Source: an uncultured Veillonella sp.
GTDB lineage: Bacteria; Bacillota; Negativicutes; Veillonellales; Veillonellaceae
NCBI RefSeq assembly: GCF_905209685.1
Contig: NZ_CAJLUB010000007.1
Span: 1 to 34,859, forward strand
Length of the DNA: 34,859 bases
Direction: 5' to 3'
Below, one piece after another: positions 16,853-26,435 of this stretch. Position 1 is the first letter of the stretch. Every line of letters starts with the position of its first letter. The translations under genes were made by a program, and so were the position numbers. The notes beneath the pieces are model-generated. The model was not told the DNA's origin. It ran no database searches and saw only the letters and a list, made by a program, of their open reading frames with translations.

Positions 16853-19597
16853 TTATTGCTCATCATTGGAGTCTGAGAAATATCGTGCCTTTGCTTGTTC
16901 AGGACTCATTAAAATTTCTCGAGCCTTACTGCCCATGCTAGGGCCAACGATTTTAAGATCTTCCATCGTATCTACAAGGCGAGCCGCGCGAGTGTAACCT
17001 ATGCGGAATCGACGTTGCAACATAGATACAGAAGCTTGACCAGATTCCATTACAAGATTAACAGCACGCTCTAATAATTCATCGCGGTAAATATCATTTT
17101 CTTCAGATGATTCTTTCTCTGTTTCCTTTTCAGCCTCTTGCGTAACAGTATCATCATATTCTGGTTCTCGTTGAGCTTTTACAAATTCCACAAGATGTTC
17201 CACTTCATCATCAGAGATGAATGCACCTTGTACACGAATTGGTTTATTCGCCCCGATTGGAGCAAACAGCATATCACCTTTACCAAGTAATTTTTCTGCC
17301 CCTGCCATATCGAGGATGGTACGGGAGTCAATTTGAGAACCTACGGCAAAGGAAATACGGCTTGGTACATTAGCCTTAATAGAACCAGTAATAACGTTAA
17401 CAGATGGACGTTGTGTAGCAAGTACCATATGAATACCCGCAGCACGCGCCATTTGTGCTAAGCGGCTAATAGATTCTTCAATATCATCAGGAGCTGTCAT
17501 CATAAGGTCAGCTAACTCATCGATGATTAATACAATCAACGGCATAGCCGCTTTAGGATGCGCTTCGTTATAGCTCTTAATATCGCGTTTACCAGACGCT
17601 GCAAAGGCTTTATAACGGGCCTCCATTTCACGAACGGCCCAGCGCAATACAGCAGCTGCTTTTTTCATGTCTGTTACAACTGGCGCCATCAAATGAGGAA
17701 TGCCGTTATAAATAGACAATTCAACCATCTTAGGGTCGATTAATAGTAATTTAACCTCTTCCGGTTTACGACTAAAGAGAATACTGGAAATCAACGTATT
17801 TACACATACGGATTTACCAGAACCAGTAGTACCTGCTACAAGCAAGTGAGGCATCTTCGCAAGGTCTGTAATGACAGGTTTCCCTGCAATATCTTTACCA
17901 AGACCAACAGGAATGCCACCACGCGCATCCTTGAAATCACTGCAATCAAGAACATCGCGCAAATGCACGGCCTCTGTTGTCTTATTAGGAACCTCAATAC
18001 CAATAGCGGATTTTCCAGGAATTGGAGCCTCCATACGAATATGTTGAGCTGCTAAATTAAGGGCAATATCATCTGTTAAATTAACAATCCGGCTAACCTT
18101 TACACCAGGTGCAGGTTCAATTTCGTAACGCGTAACGGTTGGACCTTGCGTTGCATTAACAACCTTAGCAGTAATGCCAAAGTTACTCAATACATTTTCA
18201 AGCATCATTGCATTTTGTGCTACTTCTTCACCATTGCTTTGACTCCCCTTCCCTTTTGCCAAAATATCAAGGCTTGGAAAATGGTAAGGTCTATCATAGG
18301 TACGGTGAATTTGCCCCTCTTTAGACACGGCTACTTGTGCCGTATCTTCTGTAGTACTAATGGTAGACGGTACTTGTAAGCTCATGCCATTCATACCTGC
18401 ACCAGCACTTGCAGAACTTGCAGCAGCACCTGTTCCAGGCACAGCGGACGCTATAGCAGCGTGATTAGTTTCTAACGGCCCCATCGTTGTATTTTGATAT
18501 GTGAACTCCGGTTGGTCCTCATGAGTATTGTCTCCTGATTCAGAATCATCGGAATATCCTTCATCTGGAGTATATGTATAATCCTCATCTGGAACATACA
18601 CATAATCATCACCAGTAGATCTACTAGTATCTGAGAATTGATCGAAATCATCCGCATCATGAGACTTCGCATCACCAGAAGCTTCAGAAATATTCGCCAA
18701 TTGTTCCGCTGCTCGATTGCGGGCCTCTATCTCGGCTAATTCTTTCCAAGATGTAGGAGCCTTTGGTGTTTCCACAGTTGTCACTGTGTCTACCATAGGT
18801 TCATTCTCTACAAGTGTACTAGTTTCAAAATTATCTCTATCAGCAGTTATACCGCGTTTTTCCAATGCATCTAGCGCTTGATCGGCAGCATCAGCAAAGC
18901 GTGTATCCTTTTCCCTGTTATACGCTTTACGTTGCTCTGCTGCTTCTTTACGTTGTTCGTTCCAGTCTTCAAAGACTTCTTTAGCTACAGCCACCTTTTC
19001 AGCAGCCACTTCTTTAGCTACATCTAATCCTACTTGAGTTTTATCCGCCGCTTTTTGCAAGCCACTGCGCAAGGATAAACGGGTAATTAGAATACCAAAG
19101 GCTAATAATAAGAACACATCTAAAATGATAGCCCCTAGTTCACCTAATAATGTGCGAAGGAATGTAGCGATGGCGCCACCTACAACACCGCCTTGATTAG
19201 CCAGTTGTGTAGTAATGAGTTCCTGCCCCTCAGGAACGCGCCACAACGGAACGAGAGCTAACAAGAATAAGAAAAACAAGGTCATTACAATGCCTCGTTT
19301 TGTAATGGAAATAAATGTCCCCTTATATAATAATCTCCAACCTACCCAGAAAACACACAAACAAGGAATAATCCCACCTAGGCCGAAGCCGTAGCGGAAT
19401 ATACCTGTTAAGATTTCACCGACAAGACCGAGTTCAAAGCCAAAGAATCCGAGTAGGGAAATAACTGCAAAGGCAATTACAATTAAACCTTTAACTTCGC
19501 TACGCAAGGAAAATCCTTGAGATTTAGTTTGCTGTTTTGTACTTGTTCGCTTTCGTCGTGTATTTCGTTTTTTGGTGGAAGTTTTTTCTTCTGCCAT
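16853..19597 (-). CDS. ftsK: DNA translocase FtsK/SpoIIIE
   Basis: A septal DNA pump of 914 residues that moves chromosome ends through the division site. Several membrane helices occupy about 35-175. A long charged and low-complexity linker (about 180-440) includes two tandem copies of an eight-residue DY-x-Y-x-PDE unit at 331-346 and an Ala/Ser/Gly stretch. The motor follows, with Walker A GTTGSGKS at 589-596 and Walker B VLIIDELADLM. The C-terminal gamma winged-helix domain (LLERAVNLVMESGQASVSM onward) should read polar KOPS/SRS sites. The ATG at 19597 is preferred; a TTG four codons earlier nearly abuts the GGGG site, but ATG spacing is long, so the start is uncertain. Confidence 0.95.
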   Translation of the reverse strand: MAEEKTSTKKRNTRRKRTSTKQQTKSQGFSLRSEVKGLIVIAFAVISLLGFFGFELGLVGEILTGIFRYGFGLGGIIPCLCVFWVGWRLLYKGTFISITKRGIVMTLFFLFLLALVPLWRVPEGQELITTQLANQGGVVGGAIATFLRTLLGELGAIILDVFLLLAFGILITRLSLRSGLQKAADKTQVGLDVAKEVAAEKVAVAKEVFEDWNEQRKEAAEQRKAYNREKDTRFADAADQALDALEKRGITADRDNFETSTLVENEPMVDTVTTVETPKAPTSWKELAEIEARNRAAEQLANISEASGDAKSHDADDFDQFSDTSRSTGDDYVYVPDEDYTYTPDEGYSDDSESGDNTHEDQPEFTYQNTTMGPLETNHAAIASAVPGTGAAASSASAGAGMNGMSLQVPSTISTTEDTAQVAVSKEGQIHRTYDRPYHFPSLDILAKGKGSQSNGEEVAQNAMMLENVLSNFGITAKVVNATQGPTVTRYEIEPAPGVKVSRIVNLTDDIALNLAAQHIRMEAPIPGKSAIGIEVPNKTTEAVHLRDVLDCSDFKDARGGIPVGLGKDIAGKPVITDLAKMPHLLVAGTTGSGKSVCVNTLISSILFSRKPEEVKLLLIDPKMVELSIYNGIPHLMAPVVTDMKKAAAVLRWAVREMEARYKAFAASGKRDIKSYNEAHPKAAMPLIVLIIDELADLMMTAPDDIEESISRLAQMARAAGIHMVLATQRPSVNVITGSIKANVPSRISFAVGSQIDSRTILDMAGAEKLLGKGDMLFAPIGANKPIRVQGAFISDDEVEHLVEFVKAQREPEYDDTVTQEAEKETEKESSEENDIYRDELLERAVNLVMESGQASVSMLQRRFRIGYTRAARLVDTMEDLKIVGPSMGSKAREILMSPEQAKARYFSDSNDEQ

Positions 19598-19678
19598 AAA
19601 TCTATACAAACCCCTTACTATATAACACTACTGTAAATTAACTTATCATTATATTATAGCATATATCGAAGTATTTAG

Positions 19679-20980
19679 TTAGCTTTTACGCCGTTCCTCC
19701 CAGTCACGAAGTAACTGTTCTTCTTTCCCTCTCTTAATACCATTGTAGTATGTAGCATCTATAAGAGGTGTTGGTAAATACTGCTGCTGTACATAGCCAT
19801 TTGGATAGTTATGAGCATATTTATAGGTGTTCCCATGGCCTAATTTGCTAGCACCACTATAATGACTATCTTTTAAATGATCTGGCACCTGACCACATTC
19901 CTTGTGGCGCACATCAGCAATAGCTGCATCGATCGCCATATAAGCAGAATTACTTTTCGGCGCTAAGGCTACATAACAAGCCGCTTCAGATAATATAATG
20001 CGCGCTTCAGGGAAGCCTACCATATGAGCGGCTTGAGCTGCTGCATTGGCGAGAATTAAAGCTTGAGGGTCTGCTAGACCTACATCCTCAGCAGCACAAA
20101 TTACTATACGACGAGCGATAAAGTTAGGATCTTCGCCAGCTTCAATCATACGTGCCAAGTAGTGCATCGTCGCTTGTACATCAGAGCCACGCATACTTTT
20201 AATAAACGCAGAAATCGTATCGTAGTGACTATCGCCTTTTTTGTCGTATGTATAAATACGGCGGCCTACAACCTTTTCAAGGACCTCTATAGTAATAGCC
20301 CCTTCATCGGGTACCATTGCTGCAGCTTGCTCTAAAATATTTAACGCCATCCGCCCATCGCCATTGACGAAAATCCCCACATCTTCAAGAACCTCATCTG
20401 TCACCTTTAGATGACGTTTACCAAGACCTACTTCTTCATCTGTAATAGCACGACGCAAAATTTGGCCTATAGCCTTTGGTGTAAGCGCCTCTAGCGTAAT
20501 TAATCTTAGACGAGATAAAAGAGGTCTATTTACCTCAAAAAATGGATTTTCTGTGGTAGCGCCAATGAGGATGATTGTGCCATCCTCTACACAAGGTAAT
20601 AACACATCTTGTTGGCTTTTATTAAAACGGTGAATTTCATCGAGGAATAAAATGGTTCGTTGTTGTAAAGACCGCACCCGCTTACGAGCATCCTCTATGA
20701 TATTACGCAGCTCACCTATTCCCGCATTAGTAGCATTTAAATTTACAAAATGACTATTACTAACCTTAGCAATAATACCTGCCAGTGTAGTTTTACCCGT
20801 TCCACAAGGGCCATAAAAAAGCATAGACGGAATTGTATCCTTTTCAACCATGGCGCGCAAGAAAGTCCCCTTCCCTACCGCTTTTTCTTGACCATATAAA
20901 TGGTCCAATGTAGTAGGACGCATACGCACCGGTAACGGTTCATACGTATTGGTGGGCGCCATATCAAATAAACTATCCAT
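19679..20980 (-). CDS. rarA: Replication-associated recombination protein RarA (MgsA)
   Basis: A 433-residue AAA+ ATPase acting at stalled replication forks, related to clamp-loader subunits. Walker A reads GPCGTGKT at 57-64, with Cys in place of the usual second Pro; Walker B is ILFLDEIHRFNKSQQD. The sensor 1 segment IGATTENPFFEVN and the C-terminal tetramerisation part (AMDAAIADV-like region and HYSGASKLGHG) are present. GAGGTGATAGA before ATG fixes the start. It follows the 6S RNA gene with about 170 bases between, and ftsK is next. Confidence 0.94.
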   Translation of the reverse strand: MDSLFDMAPTNTYEPLPVRMRPTTLDHLYGQEKAVGKGTFLRAMVEKDTIPSMLFYGPCGTGKTTLAGIIAKVSNSHFVNLNATNAGIGELRNIIEDARKRVRSLQQRTILFLDEIHRFNKSQQDVLLPCVEDGTIILIGATTENPFFEVNRPLLSRLRLITLEALTPKAIGQILRRAITDEEVGLGKRHLKVTDEVLEDVGIFVNGDGRMALNILEQAAAMVPDEGAITIEVLEKVVGRRIYTYDKKGDSHYDTISAFIKSMRGSDVQATMHYLARMIEAGEDPNFIARRIVICAAEDVGLADPQALILANAAAQAAHMVGFPEARIILSEAACYVALAPKSNSAYMAIDAAIADVRHKECGQVPDHLKDSHYSGASKLGHGNTYKYAHNYPNGYVQQQYLPTPLIDATYYNGIKRGKEEQLLRDWEERRKS

Positions 20981-21100
20981 TCTATCACCTCACTCCATAA
21001 CATCTTATCTATTAACTCTAAAGTTTTATAAATCGTACAGTCCAACAAATTGTATTCATTAAGAATATAATTAATAGATCAATAGCCTATAATAGCGATA

Positions 21101-21130
21101 TTGACTGCTCTTTTCTATATATAGTATATG
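21101..21130 (+). promoter_or_regulatory. Candidate plus-strand promoter facing 6S RNA
   Basis: TTGACT (21101-21106), an 18-base spacer, and TATATG (21125-21130) on the plus strand. A transcript from it would begin near 21137 and run antisense across the whole 6S RNA gene. No plus-strand gene follows that could use it. Such matches also arise by chance in A+T-rich DNA. Confidence 0.35.
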
Positions 21131-21154
21131 ACATTACATGCCATTTTTACACGC

Positions 21155-21334
21155 AAAAAAGCCCCACCATGCCGTAATGTACCGCGTTTTGATCCTGCTT
21201 AGGGCAGGTGGGTGTCCTCCTCATCCTTCAGTTGTCCCGTAAGGGCGTAACGTTCAGACGAGAGTTCGGACTCCCGAAGTAAATGTGTTGGCTCAAAACT
21301 GCGATATCACACGCACATGGCAGGGATATCTTAT
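21155..21334 (-). ncRNA. ssrS: 6S RNA
   Basis: A roughly 180-nt RNA that binds the sigma-70 holoenzyme and mimics an open promoter, adjusting transcription in slow growth. The two ends pair in a closing stem (CCCTGCCATG near 21316-21325 with CATGGTGGGG near 21162-21171). Inside, GTTTTGA and TCAAAAC form the next helix, and the middle holds paired arms such as CGGGAGTCCGAACTC. The 3' end runs GGGGC into six T residues. The place just downstream of aspS matches Bacillus bsrA. The 5' end is inferred from the promoter; boundaries could shift by several bases. Confidence 0.87.
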
Positions 21335-21340
21335 ACATAA

Positions 21341-21369
21341 ATAGTATCAGAAAGATTCGTAATTAACAA
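21341..21369 (-). promoter_or_regulatory. Promoter of 6S RNA
   Basis: Minus strand: -35 TTGTTA (21364-21369), exactly 17 bases, -10 TACTAT (21341-21346). The predicted start near 21334 agrees with the first bases of the closing stem. No terminator is seen between aspS and this site, so readthrough from aspS may add to 6S RNA. Confidence 0.6.
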
Positions 21370-21409
21370 GTCTTGACATTTCAAATTTAATCAATTCTTG
21401 CCTATGTTT

Positions 21410-23227
21410 TTACACCAAAGATTGCTCTTCTTCTTCCTCGATATCTGGTTTAATATGCAACTCTTTTAATTGCTTAGGTTCTACTTCAGATGGAGCTTGG
21501 CTCATTACATCAGAAGCAGATTGAGTTTTAGGGAATGCGATTACGTCGCGGATAGATTGACGTTTTGCCATCAACATAACAAGACGATCAAGGCCGAATG
21601 CACAACCAGCATGAGGAGGTGCACCGTATTGGAATGCATCAAGCATGAAGCCGAATTTAGATTTAGCTTCTTCTTCAGATAAACCAATAGCTTTGAATAC
21701 TTTTTCTTGTACATCGGATTGGTAAATACGCAAGGAACCGCCACCGATTTCAACACCGTTCAATACCATATCATAAGCAATCGCTTTTACGCTGCCAGGA
21801 TCAGATTCCAATTTATCAAGATCTTCATGACGAGGCATTGTGAACGGATGGTGCATTGCAACATAACGTTTTTCATCTTCGTTATATTCAAACATAGGGA
21901 AATCAGTTACCCATGTGAATGCCAATTTATCTTGGTCAATCATGTTCATGCGGCGTGCCATTTCAAGGCGCAATTCACCTAATGCACGTGCCACAGTGGC
22001 AGGTTTATCTGCAATCATCAATACAAGGTCGCCACCTTTAGCGCCCATTTTTTCACCGATATTGCGGATTGTATCTTCACCTAAGAACTTCATGATTTGA
22101 GACTTGATGGAACCATCTTCATTGAAGCAAGCCCATGCAAGGCCTTTTGCACCGTAACGGTTTACATATTCAACGAGGTCATCAAGTTCACGACGTGGAA
22201 TACCAGCATCGCCAGGTACAACGATACCTTTAACTACACCACCGTTATCGATTACAGAGCGGAATACTTTAAATTCTGTATCTTTAACAAGATCAGTTAC
22301 ATCAGTAAAGGCCATGTCGAAGCGAAGGTCTGGTTTATCAGAACCGTATTTATCCATTGCTTCATCCCATGTAATACGAGGCATAGGCAATGGAATTTCT
22401 TTGCCCAATGTAGTTTTAAATACATGAGCAATCATTTCTTCAAGCATAGAGTAAATGTCTTCTTCATCTACGAAGGACATTTCCAAGTCGAGCTGAGTGA
22501 ACTCAGGTTGACGGTCTGCACGCAAATCTTCATCGCGGAAGCAACGAACGATTTGGAAGTATTTTTCATAACCAGCAACCATCAAGATTTGTTTGAAAAT
22601 TTGTGGAGATTGTGGCAATGCATAGAATGTACCAGCATTTACACGAGAAGGTACTAAATAGTCACGAGCGCCTTCTGGTGTAGATTTAGTAAGCATTGGA
22701 GTTTCAATTTCCAAGAAATCGCGGCTATCGAAGAAGTCGCGCATTGCTTTCGTTACTTTGTGACGCAAAATCAAGTTGCGTTGCATTTCTGGACGACGCA
22801 AGTCAAGGTAACGATATTTCAAACGAATATTTTCATCTACATCGATATCATCTTGGATATAGAATGGAGGAGTTTTAGCGGAGTTCAATACGCGCAACTC
22901 TTCACAGTACATTTCGTATGCACCGGTAGGAAGATTTGGATTGATAGCCGCTTCATCACGTTTTGTAATTTTACCACGTACACAAAGTACATATTCGTTA
23001 CGAACATCCTCTGCTTTGTGGAAAGATTCTACGTTATGATCTGGAGATGCTACCACTTGTACTACGCCAGAACGATCGCGTAAATCCAAGAAAATCAAAC
23101 CACCGTGGTCACGACGGCGTTCAACCCAACCACATAATACGACCTCTTTACCTACCTCTTGTTCAGAGATGGTGCCACAACCGTGCGTACGGTGTAAGCC
23201 TTGCATTGTTTCCATTCTAATTGTCAT
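21410..23227 (-). CDS. aspS: Aspartyl-tRNA synthetase
   Basis: A class II synthetase of 605 residues, the long bacterial type. An N-terminal OB fold for anticodon binding (VVLCGWVERRRDHGGLIFLDLRD) precedes the catalytic core: motif 1 (FLEIETPMLTKSTPEGARDYLVPSR), motif 2 (FRDEDLRADRQPEFTQLDLEMSF), a GAD insertion, and motif 3 (GCAFGLDRLVMLM). Whether it is strictly Asp-specific or also charges tRNA-Asn cannot be read from this. The ATG overlaps the hisS stop as ATGA, so translation is coupled to hisS; a second ATG at 23215 is possible. It is the last protein gene of the recJ-to-aspS operon. Confidence 0.97.
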   Translation of the reverse strand: MTIRMETMQGLHRTHGCGTISEQEVGKEVVLCGWVERRRDHGGLIFLDLRDRSGVVQVVASPDHNVESFHKAEDVRNEYVLCVRGKITKRDEAAINPNLPTGAYEMYCEELRVLNSAKTPPFYIQDDIDVDENIRLKYRYLDLRRPEMQRNLILRHKVTKAMRDFFDSRDFLEIETPMLTKSTPEGARDYLVPSRVNAGTFYALPQSPQIFKQILMVAGYEKYFQIVRCFRDEDLRADRQPEFTQLDLEMSFVDEEDIYSMLEEMIAHVFKTTLGKEIPLPMPRITWDEAMDKYGSDKPDLRFDMAFTDVTDLVKDTEFKVFRSVIDNGGVVKGIVVPGDAGIPRRELDDLVEYVNRYGAKGLAWACFNEDGSIKSQIMKFLGEDTIRNIGEKMGAKGGDLVLMIADKPATVARALGELRLEMARRMNMIDQDKLAFTWVTDFPMFEYNEDEKRYVAMHHPFTMPRHEDLDKLESDPGSVKAIAYDMVLNGVEIGGGSLRIYQSDVQEKVFKAIGLSEEEAKSKFGFMLDAFQYGAPPHAGCAFGLDRLVMLMAKRQSIRDVIAFPKTQSASDVMSQAPSEVEPKQLKELHIKPDIEEEEEQSLV

Positions 23228-24495
23228 CCTTTCACCAAAGAAGTTATACGTTCAGAAACTGTATCAAGTGGTACAGTTTCTTGTTCACTAGTTTCCATGA
23301 ATCGGATTATGGCTTCCCCACGAGCCAATTCATCATCACCCAATATGATAACATATTTTGCATTAATTTTGTTAGCATATTTTAATTGTGCCTTCATACT
23401 CTTGCCCTGTCCGTCCATTTCAACGGTTACATATGCATCATGTAATGCTTGGCAAATTTTGAAAGCCTCTACCTTAGCCGCATCACCAAGCGCCACTACA
23501 AATGCAGATGGTTCAACAGTTGGTTCAGGCAACAAGTTTTGCTTTTCAAGAGCTAATAGCAAACGTTCCATGCCCATGGCAAAGCCAATGGCTGGCGTAT
23601 GAGGACCATCAAGTTCCTCTACAAGGCCATCGTAACGACCACCACCTGCTACGGCACTTTGTGCGCCTAATGGAGTATATTGTACTTCGAATGCTGTCTT
23701 TGTGTAATAATCTAGACCACGTACAAGGCGAGGATTTAATGTATATTGCACATTTGCAGCCGTTAAATATGTCTTCAATTCTTCAAAGTGATCATGACAC
23801 TCTTCACATAAATGTTCGTGAATTTCAGGAGCACCTACGGACAAGGATTTACATGTTTCATTTTTGCAATCCAAGATACGCAAAGGATTTTTATATAAAC
23901 GTTCTTGGCAATCACTGCATAATTGTTCTTTTTTAGGTTCAAAGAATTCAATTAATTTTTCACGATATACAGGGCGGCATGTTGGGCAACCTACAGAGTT
24001 CACCTCTACATTGAGGTCCTTAAGGCCAAAGTCTTTCAACAATTGTACAACCATGCAGATAACTTCACTATCTACAACTGGAGATTGAGAGCCTAGTACC
24101 TCTGCACCAAATTGATGGAATTGACGGTAACGACCTGCTTGTGGTTTATCATGACGGAACATAGGTCCCATGTAATACCATTTTGTAAGGCCTTCTTTAC
24201 CATATACTTTATTTTCTAAGTATGCACGTACAGCAGAAGCCGTATTTTCAGGACGCAATGTGAAGCTAGAGCCACCGTCATCGCCTGTAGTAAATGTATA
24301 CATTTCCTTTTGTACTACATCTGTAGTTTCACCGATACCGCGCAAGAATAATTTAGTATCTTCAAAGGCAGGTGTGCGAATTTCATTGAACCCGTATACT
24401 TTACAAATTTCACGCATACGTTGTTCAATATAGTGCCAATTTATCATTTGCTCTGGCAAAAAGTCTTGTGTACCTCTTGGTTTTCTAATAGCCAT
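23224..24495 (-). CDS. hisS: Histidyl-tRNA synthetase
   Basis: A class II synthetase of 423 residues. Motif 2 region YRQFHQFGAEVLGS and the histidine-specific LVRGLDYYTKTAFEV are clear. Between them lies a Cys-rich zinc-type insertion (CPTC, CSDC, CKNETC, CEEC, about residues 170-230). The C-terminal anticodon domain includes ALGDAAKVEAFKI. GGAGG seven bases before the ATG at 24495 fixes the start; the frame extends five codons further to a TTG that lies inside that ribosome site. The start shares one base with the hemZ stop (TAATG), and the end overlaps aspS. hisS-aspS is a common Firmicute pair. Confidence 0.97.
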   Translation of the reverse strand: MAIRKPRGTQDFLPEQMINWHYIEQRMREICKVYGFNEIRTPAFEDTKLFLRGIGETTDVVQKEMYTFTTGDDGGSSFTLRPENTASAVRAYLENKVYGKEGLTKWYYMGPMFRHDKPQAGRYRQFHQFGAEVLGSQSPVVDSEVICMVVQLLKDFGLKDLNVEVNSVGCPTCRPVYREKLIEFFEPKKEQLCSDCQERLYKNPLRILDCKNETCKSLSVGAPEIHEHLCEECHDHFEELKTYLTAANVQYTLNPRLVRGLDYYTKTAFEVQYTPLGAQSAVAGGGRYDGLVEELDGPHTPAIGFAMGMERLLLALEKQNLLPEPTVEPSAFVVALGDAAKVEAFKICQALHDAYVTVEMDGQGKSMKAQLKYANKINAKYVIILGDDELARGEAIIRFMETSEQETVPLDTVSERITSLVKG

Positions 24496-25922
24496 TACAC
24501 AACCTCCCAAAATTTCTCACAAATTCTATGTCGTTTCTCTAATAGTGCATCTATCGTTGCGTGGTAAACATCAACATCCTTTGGCATGTGCTGTTTCAAT
24601 TGACGATATTCAGGAGCTCGCATCCACTTAGATGAGCTACCAGGTCCCATGGATAGAATGCTTTGTCGCTCTTCCATGATCTGAATATTATATTCGCACG
24701 CTTTACCCGGCAAGGTATAGCCAATATTCTCTAACTGCCCTCTCATATATTGTTGGCGATATAGATAATATGGCACATAGCCAGCCGCTTCAAGACGCTC
24801 TTTACCATATTGTACCATTTCTGCTACGAGATGTTCCTCAGGAATATCATCTTGCATATTTAAATCATACAATGGGCTACCACGTTTTAATGCTAACGTA
24901 TGAATTGTAACATTTTCCGGCAGATTTTGACATACGTAATCCATATTCTCTACCATGTTTTGCATCGTTTGATGCGGTAAACCTGCAATAAAATCCATAT
25001 TTACAGCAAATGGTGTATTAACTTTTACATATTGTAACAGTTCATCAATATCTTGTGCACTATGCCCACGCCCAATGCGACGCAAAATATCGTCTTGCAT
25101 CGTTTGTGGATTAATACTGATACGATTTACACCAAAATCGAGCATAGATCGTATCTTCCGAGGATTAACAGAATCTGGGCGCCCCGCCTCTACAGTAAAC
25201 TCATGTCCTTCTGGCACTAGTATAGATAACTGTTTTAGGACTTGGTGAAAGTCTTCATCACCTAATACCGTCGGTGTACCGCCACCCATATAGAGGGTAT
25301 CTACCGATAAGTCATAAGACTGAGCAATATCTTTCATATCCTCCATATCACGGCCTAAAGCTGTTAAGAATTGACTTTTATCAGTGTAATCCTGATAAAG
25401 ACCATAAGGAAACGAGCAGTACACACAACGAGTATCACAGAAAGGAATGCCACAATAGAGACTCACCTTTTTATCGTCTGTATCAGCTAAAAATGGCCGT
25501 TGATACTCACCGATAGCCCCCAATGTATTAAGCTTTTCCATAGACACAGAAAACTCGTCCCTAATGTGACGAGTTGCTGCGTGGACAGAGCCATATGTAT
25601 CTATATATTTATGTAGTAGCTTTGTAGGGCGCACACCGACCATAGTCCCCCATGGGGCATCGGCTGGCAAGCCTTGATATTCACGTAAATAGCGCAATAA
25701 GGCTTGGCCAATTTGACGACGACCCATAGATGAAATATCACCGTCAAAAGTTTTTACGGTCTCATTAATGGTTACAGTCAAACGATATAAACCGTCTACC
25801 TCTATAGCCTCTAGAAGAACGTCTGGATTAACCTTATCAGAGAATAAACCAGCAGCACCACAGTTATGGGCTACTACGGAGCCAAGTGGTAATGGCCCCG
25901 TATATAGATATCCATTAAGCAT
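24495..25922 (-). CDS. hemZ: HemZ-like radical-SAM protein (coproporphyrinogen III dehydrogenase family)
   Basis: A 475-residue member of the HemN/HemZ family. The radical-SAM motif is CDTRCVYCSFPYG (Cys162, Cys166, Cys169), with YMGGGTPTVL downstream as the glycine-rich SAM segment. The N-terminal 150 residues are the HemZ-type extension with a conserved WGTMVGVRPTKL. HemZ proteins are annotated as oxygen-independent coproporphyrinogen III oxidases, but several relatives are haem chaperones (HemW) and activity is unproven. Fur sits directly upstream (8-base overlap), and hisS directly downstream (1-base overlap). Confidence 0.88.
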   Translation of the reverse strand: MLNGYLYTGPLPLGSVVAHNCGAAGLFSDKVNPDVLLEAIEVDGLYRLTVTINETVKTFDGDISSMGRRQIGQALLRYLREYQGLPADAPWGTMVGVRPTKLLHKYIDTYGSVHAATRHIRDEFSVSMEKLNTLGAIGEYQRPFLADTDDKKVSLYCGIPFCDTRCVYCSFPYGLYQDYTDKSQFLTALGRDMEDMKDIAQSYDLSVDTLYMGGGTPTVLGDEDFHQVLKQLSILVPEGHEFTVEAGRPDSVNPRKIRSMLDFGVNRISINPQTMQDDILRRIGRGHSAQDIDELLQYVKVNTPFAVNMDFIAGLPHQTMQNMVENMDYVCQNLPENVTIHTLALKRGSPLYDLNMQDDIPEEHLVAEMVQYGKERLEAAGYVPYYLYRQQYMRGQLENIGYTLPGKACEYNIQIMEERQSILSMGPGSSSKWMRAPEYRQLKQHMPKDVDVYHATIDALLEKRHRICEKFWEVV

Positions 25923-26406
25923 GGTGATGAGCCATACGTTCTAATTTTTCAAGTTCTGCTTCAGTCATATGATTTTGGCAATCGCTGCAATAACCATATA
26001 CTTTCAATTGATGGTCAATAGTGCGGAAGTTCAATTTTTTAGCGATGATAGACTCTAATGTTTCAAGCATATCGTCTTCGAACTCGGATACTTTACCACA
26101 TTTCACGCAAATCAAATGATGATGGAAATGAGCGAACTCTTCATCATTTAATTCGTAACGGTTACGACCATCACCGAAATCAAGACGTTTTAACAAATCA
26201 AGTTCAGTGAATAGATCAAGTGTTCTGTAAATAGTAGCCAAACCGATATCAGGAGCTACTTCTTTTACAAGTACATATACGTCTTCAGCGCTCAAATGGT
26301 TTTCATCAGCATCGATGAAGGCTTGTAAAATTGTTTGACGTTGTGTAGTCAATTTGTATTTTTTATCTTTAATGCGTTCTTTTAATTTCTCTAATGTTGT
26401 GTTCAT
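25915..26406 (-). CDS. Fur-family metalloregulator
   Basis: A 163-residue ferric-uptake-type repressor. The N-terminal winged helix includes TTQRQTILQAF and the recognition helix GLATIYRTLDLF. The C-terminal half has the sensory-site residues Glu85 and the His cluster HFHHHLIC, and two CX2C pairs (Cys100/103, Cys140/143) for a structural zinc. Glu85 and the context favour iron-sensing Fur over peroxide-sensing PerR, but this is not certain. The C-terminus is His-rich (MAHHHA) and overlaps the hemZ start. GATAAT-type sites upstream of recJ and a palindrome just upstream (26436-26447) suggest possible self-control. AAGGGG before ATG supports the start. Confidence 0.9.
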   Translation of the reverse strand: MNTTLEKLKERIKDKKYKLTTQRQTILQAFIDADENHLSAEDVYVLVKEVAPDIGLATIYRTLDLFTELDLLKRLDFGDGRNRYELNDEEFAHFHHHLICVKCGKVSEFEDDMLETLESIIAKKLNFRTIDHQLKVYGYCSDCQNHMTEAELEKLERMAHHHA

Positions 26407-26435
26407 TATAACTATCCCCTTTACTTCTTACAAAA

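Noticed and set aside
21155..21334. T-box leader or small protein gene in the aspS-rarA gap
   Set aside because: It lies downstream of aspS, has no coding frame with a ribosome site, and the folding matches 6S RNA.
22097..22657. A 186-codon plus-strand frame opposite aspS
   Set aside because: Antisense shadow of a clear synthetase gene; composition is unlike real proteins here.
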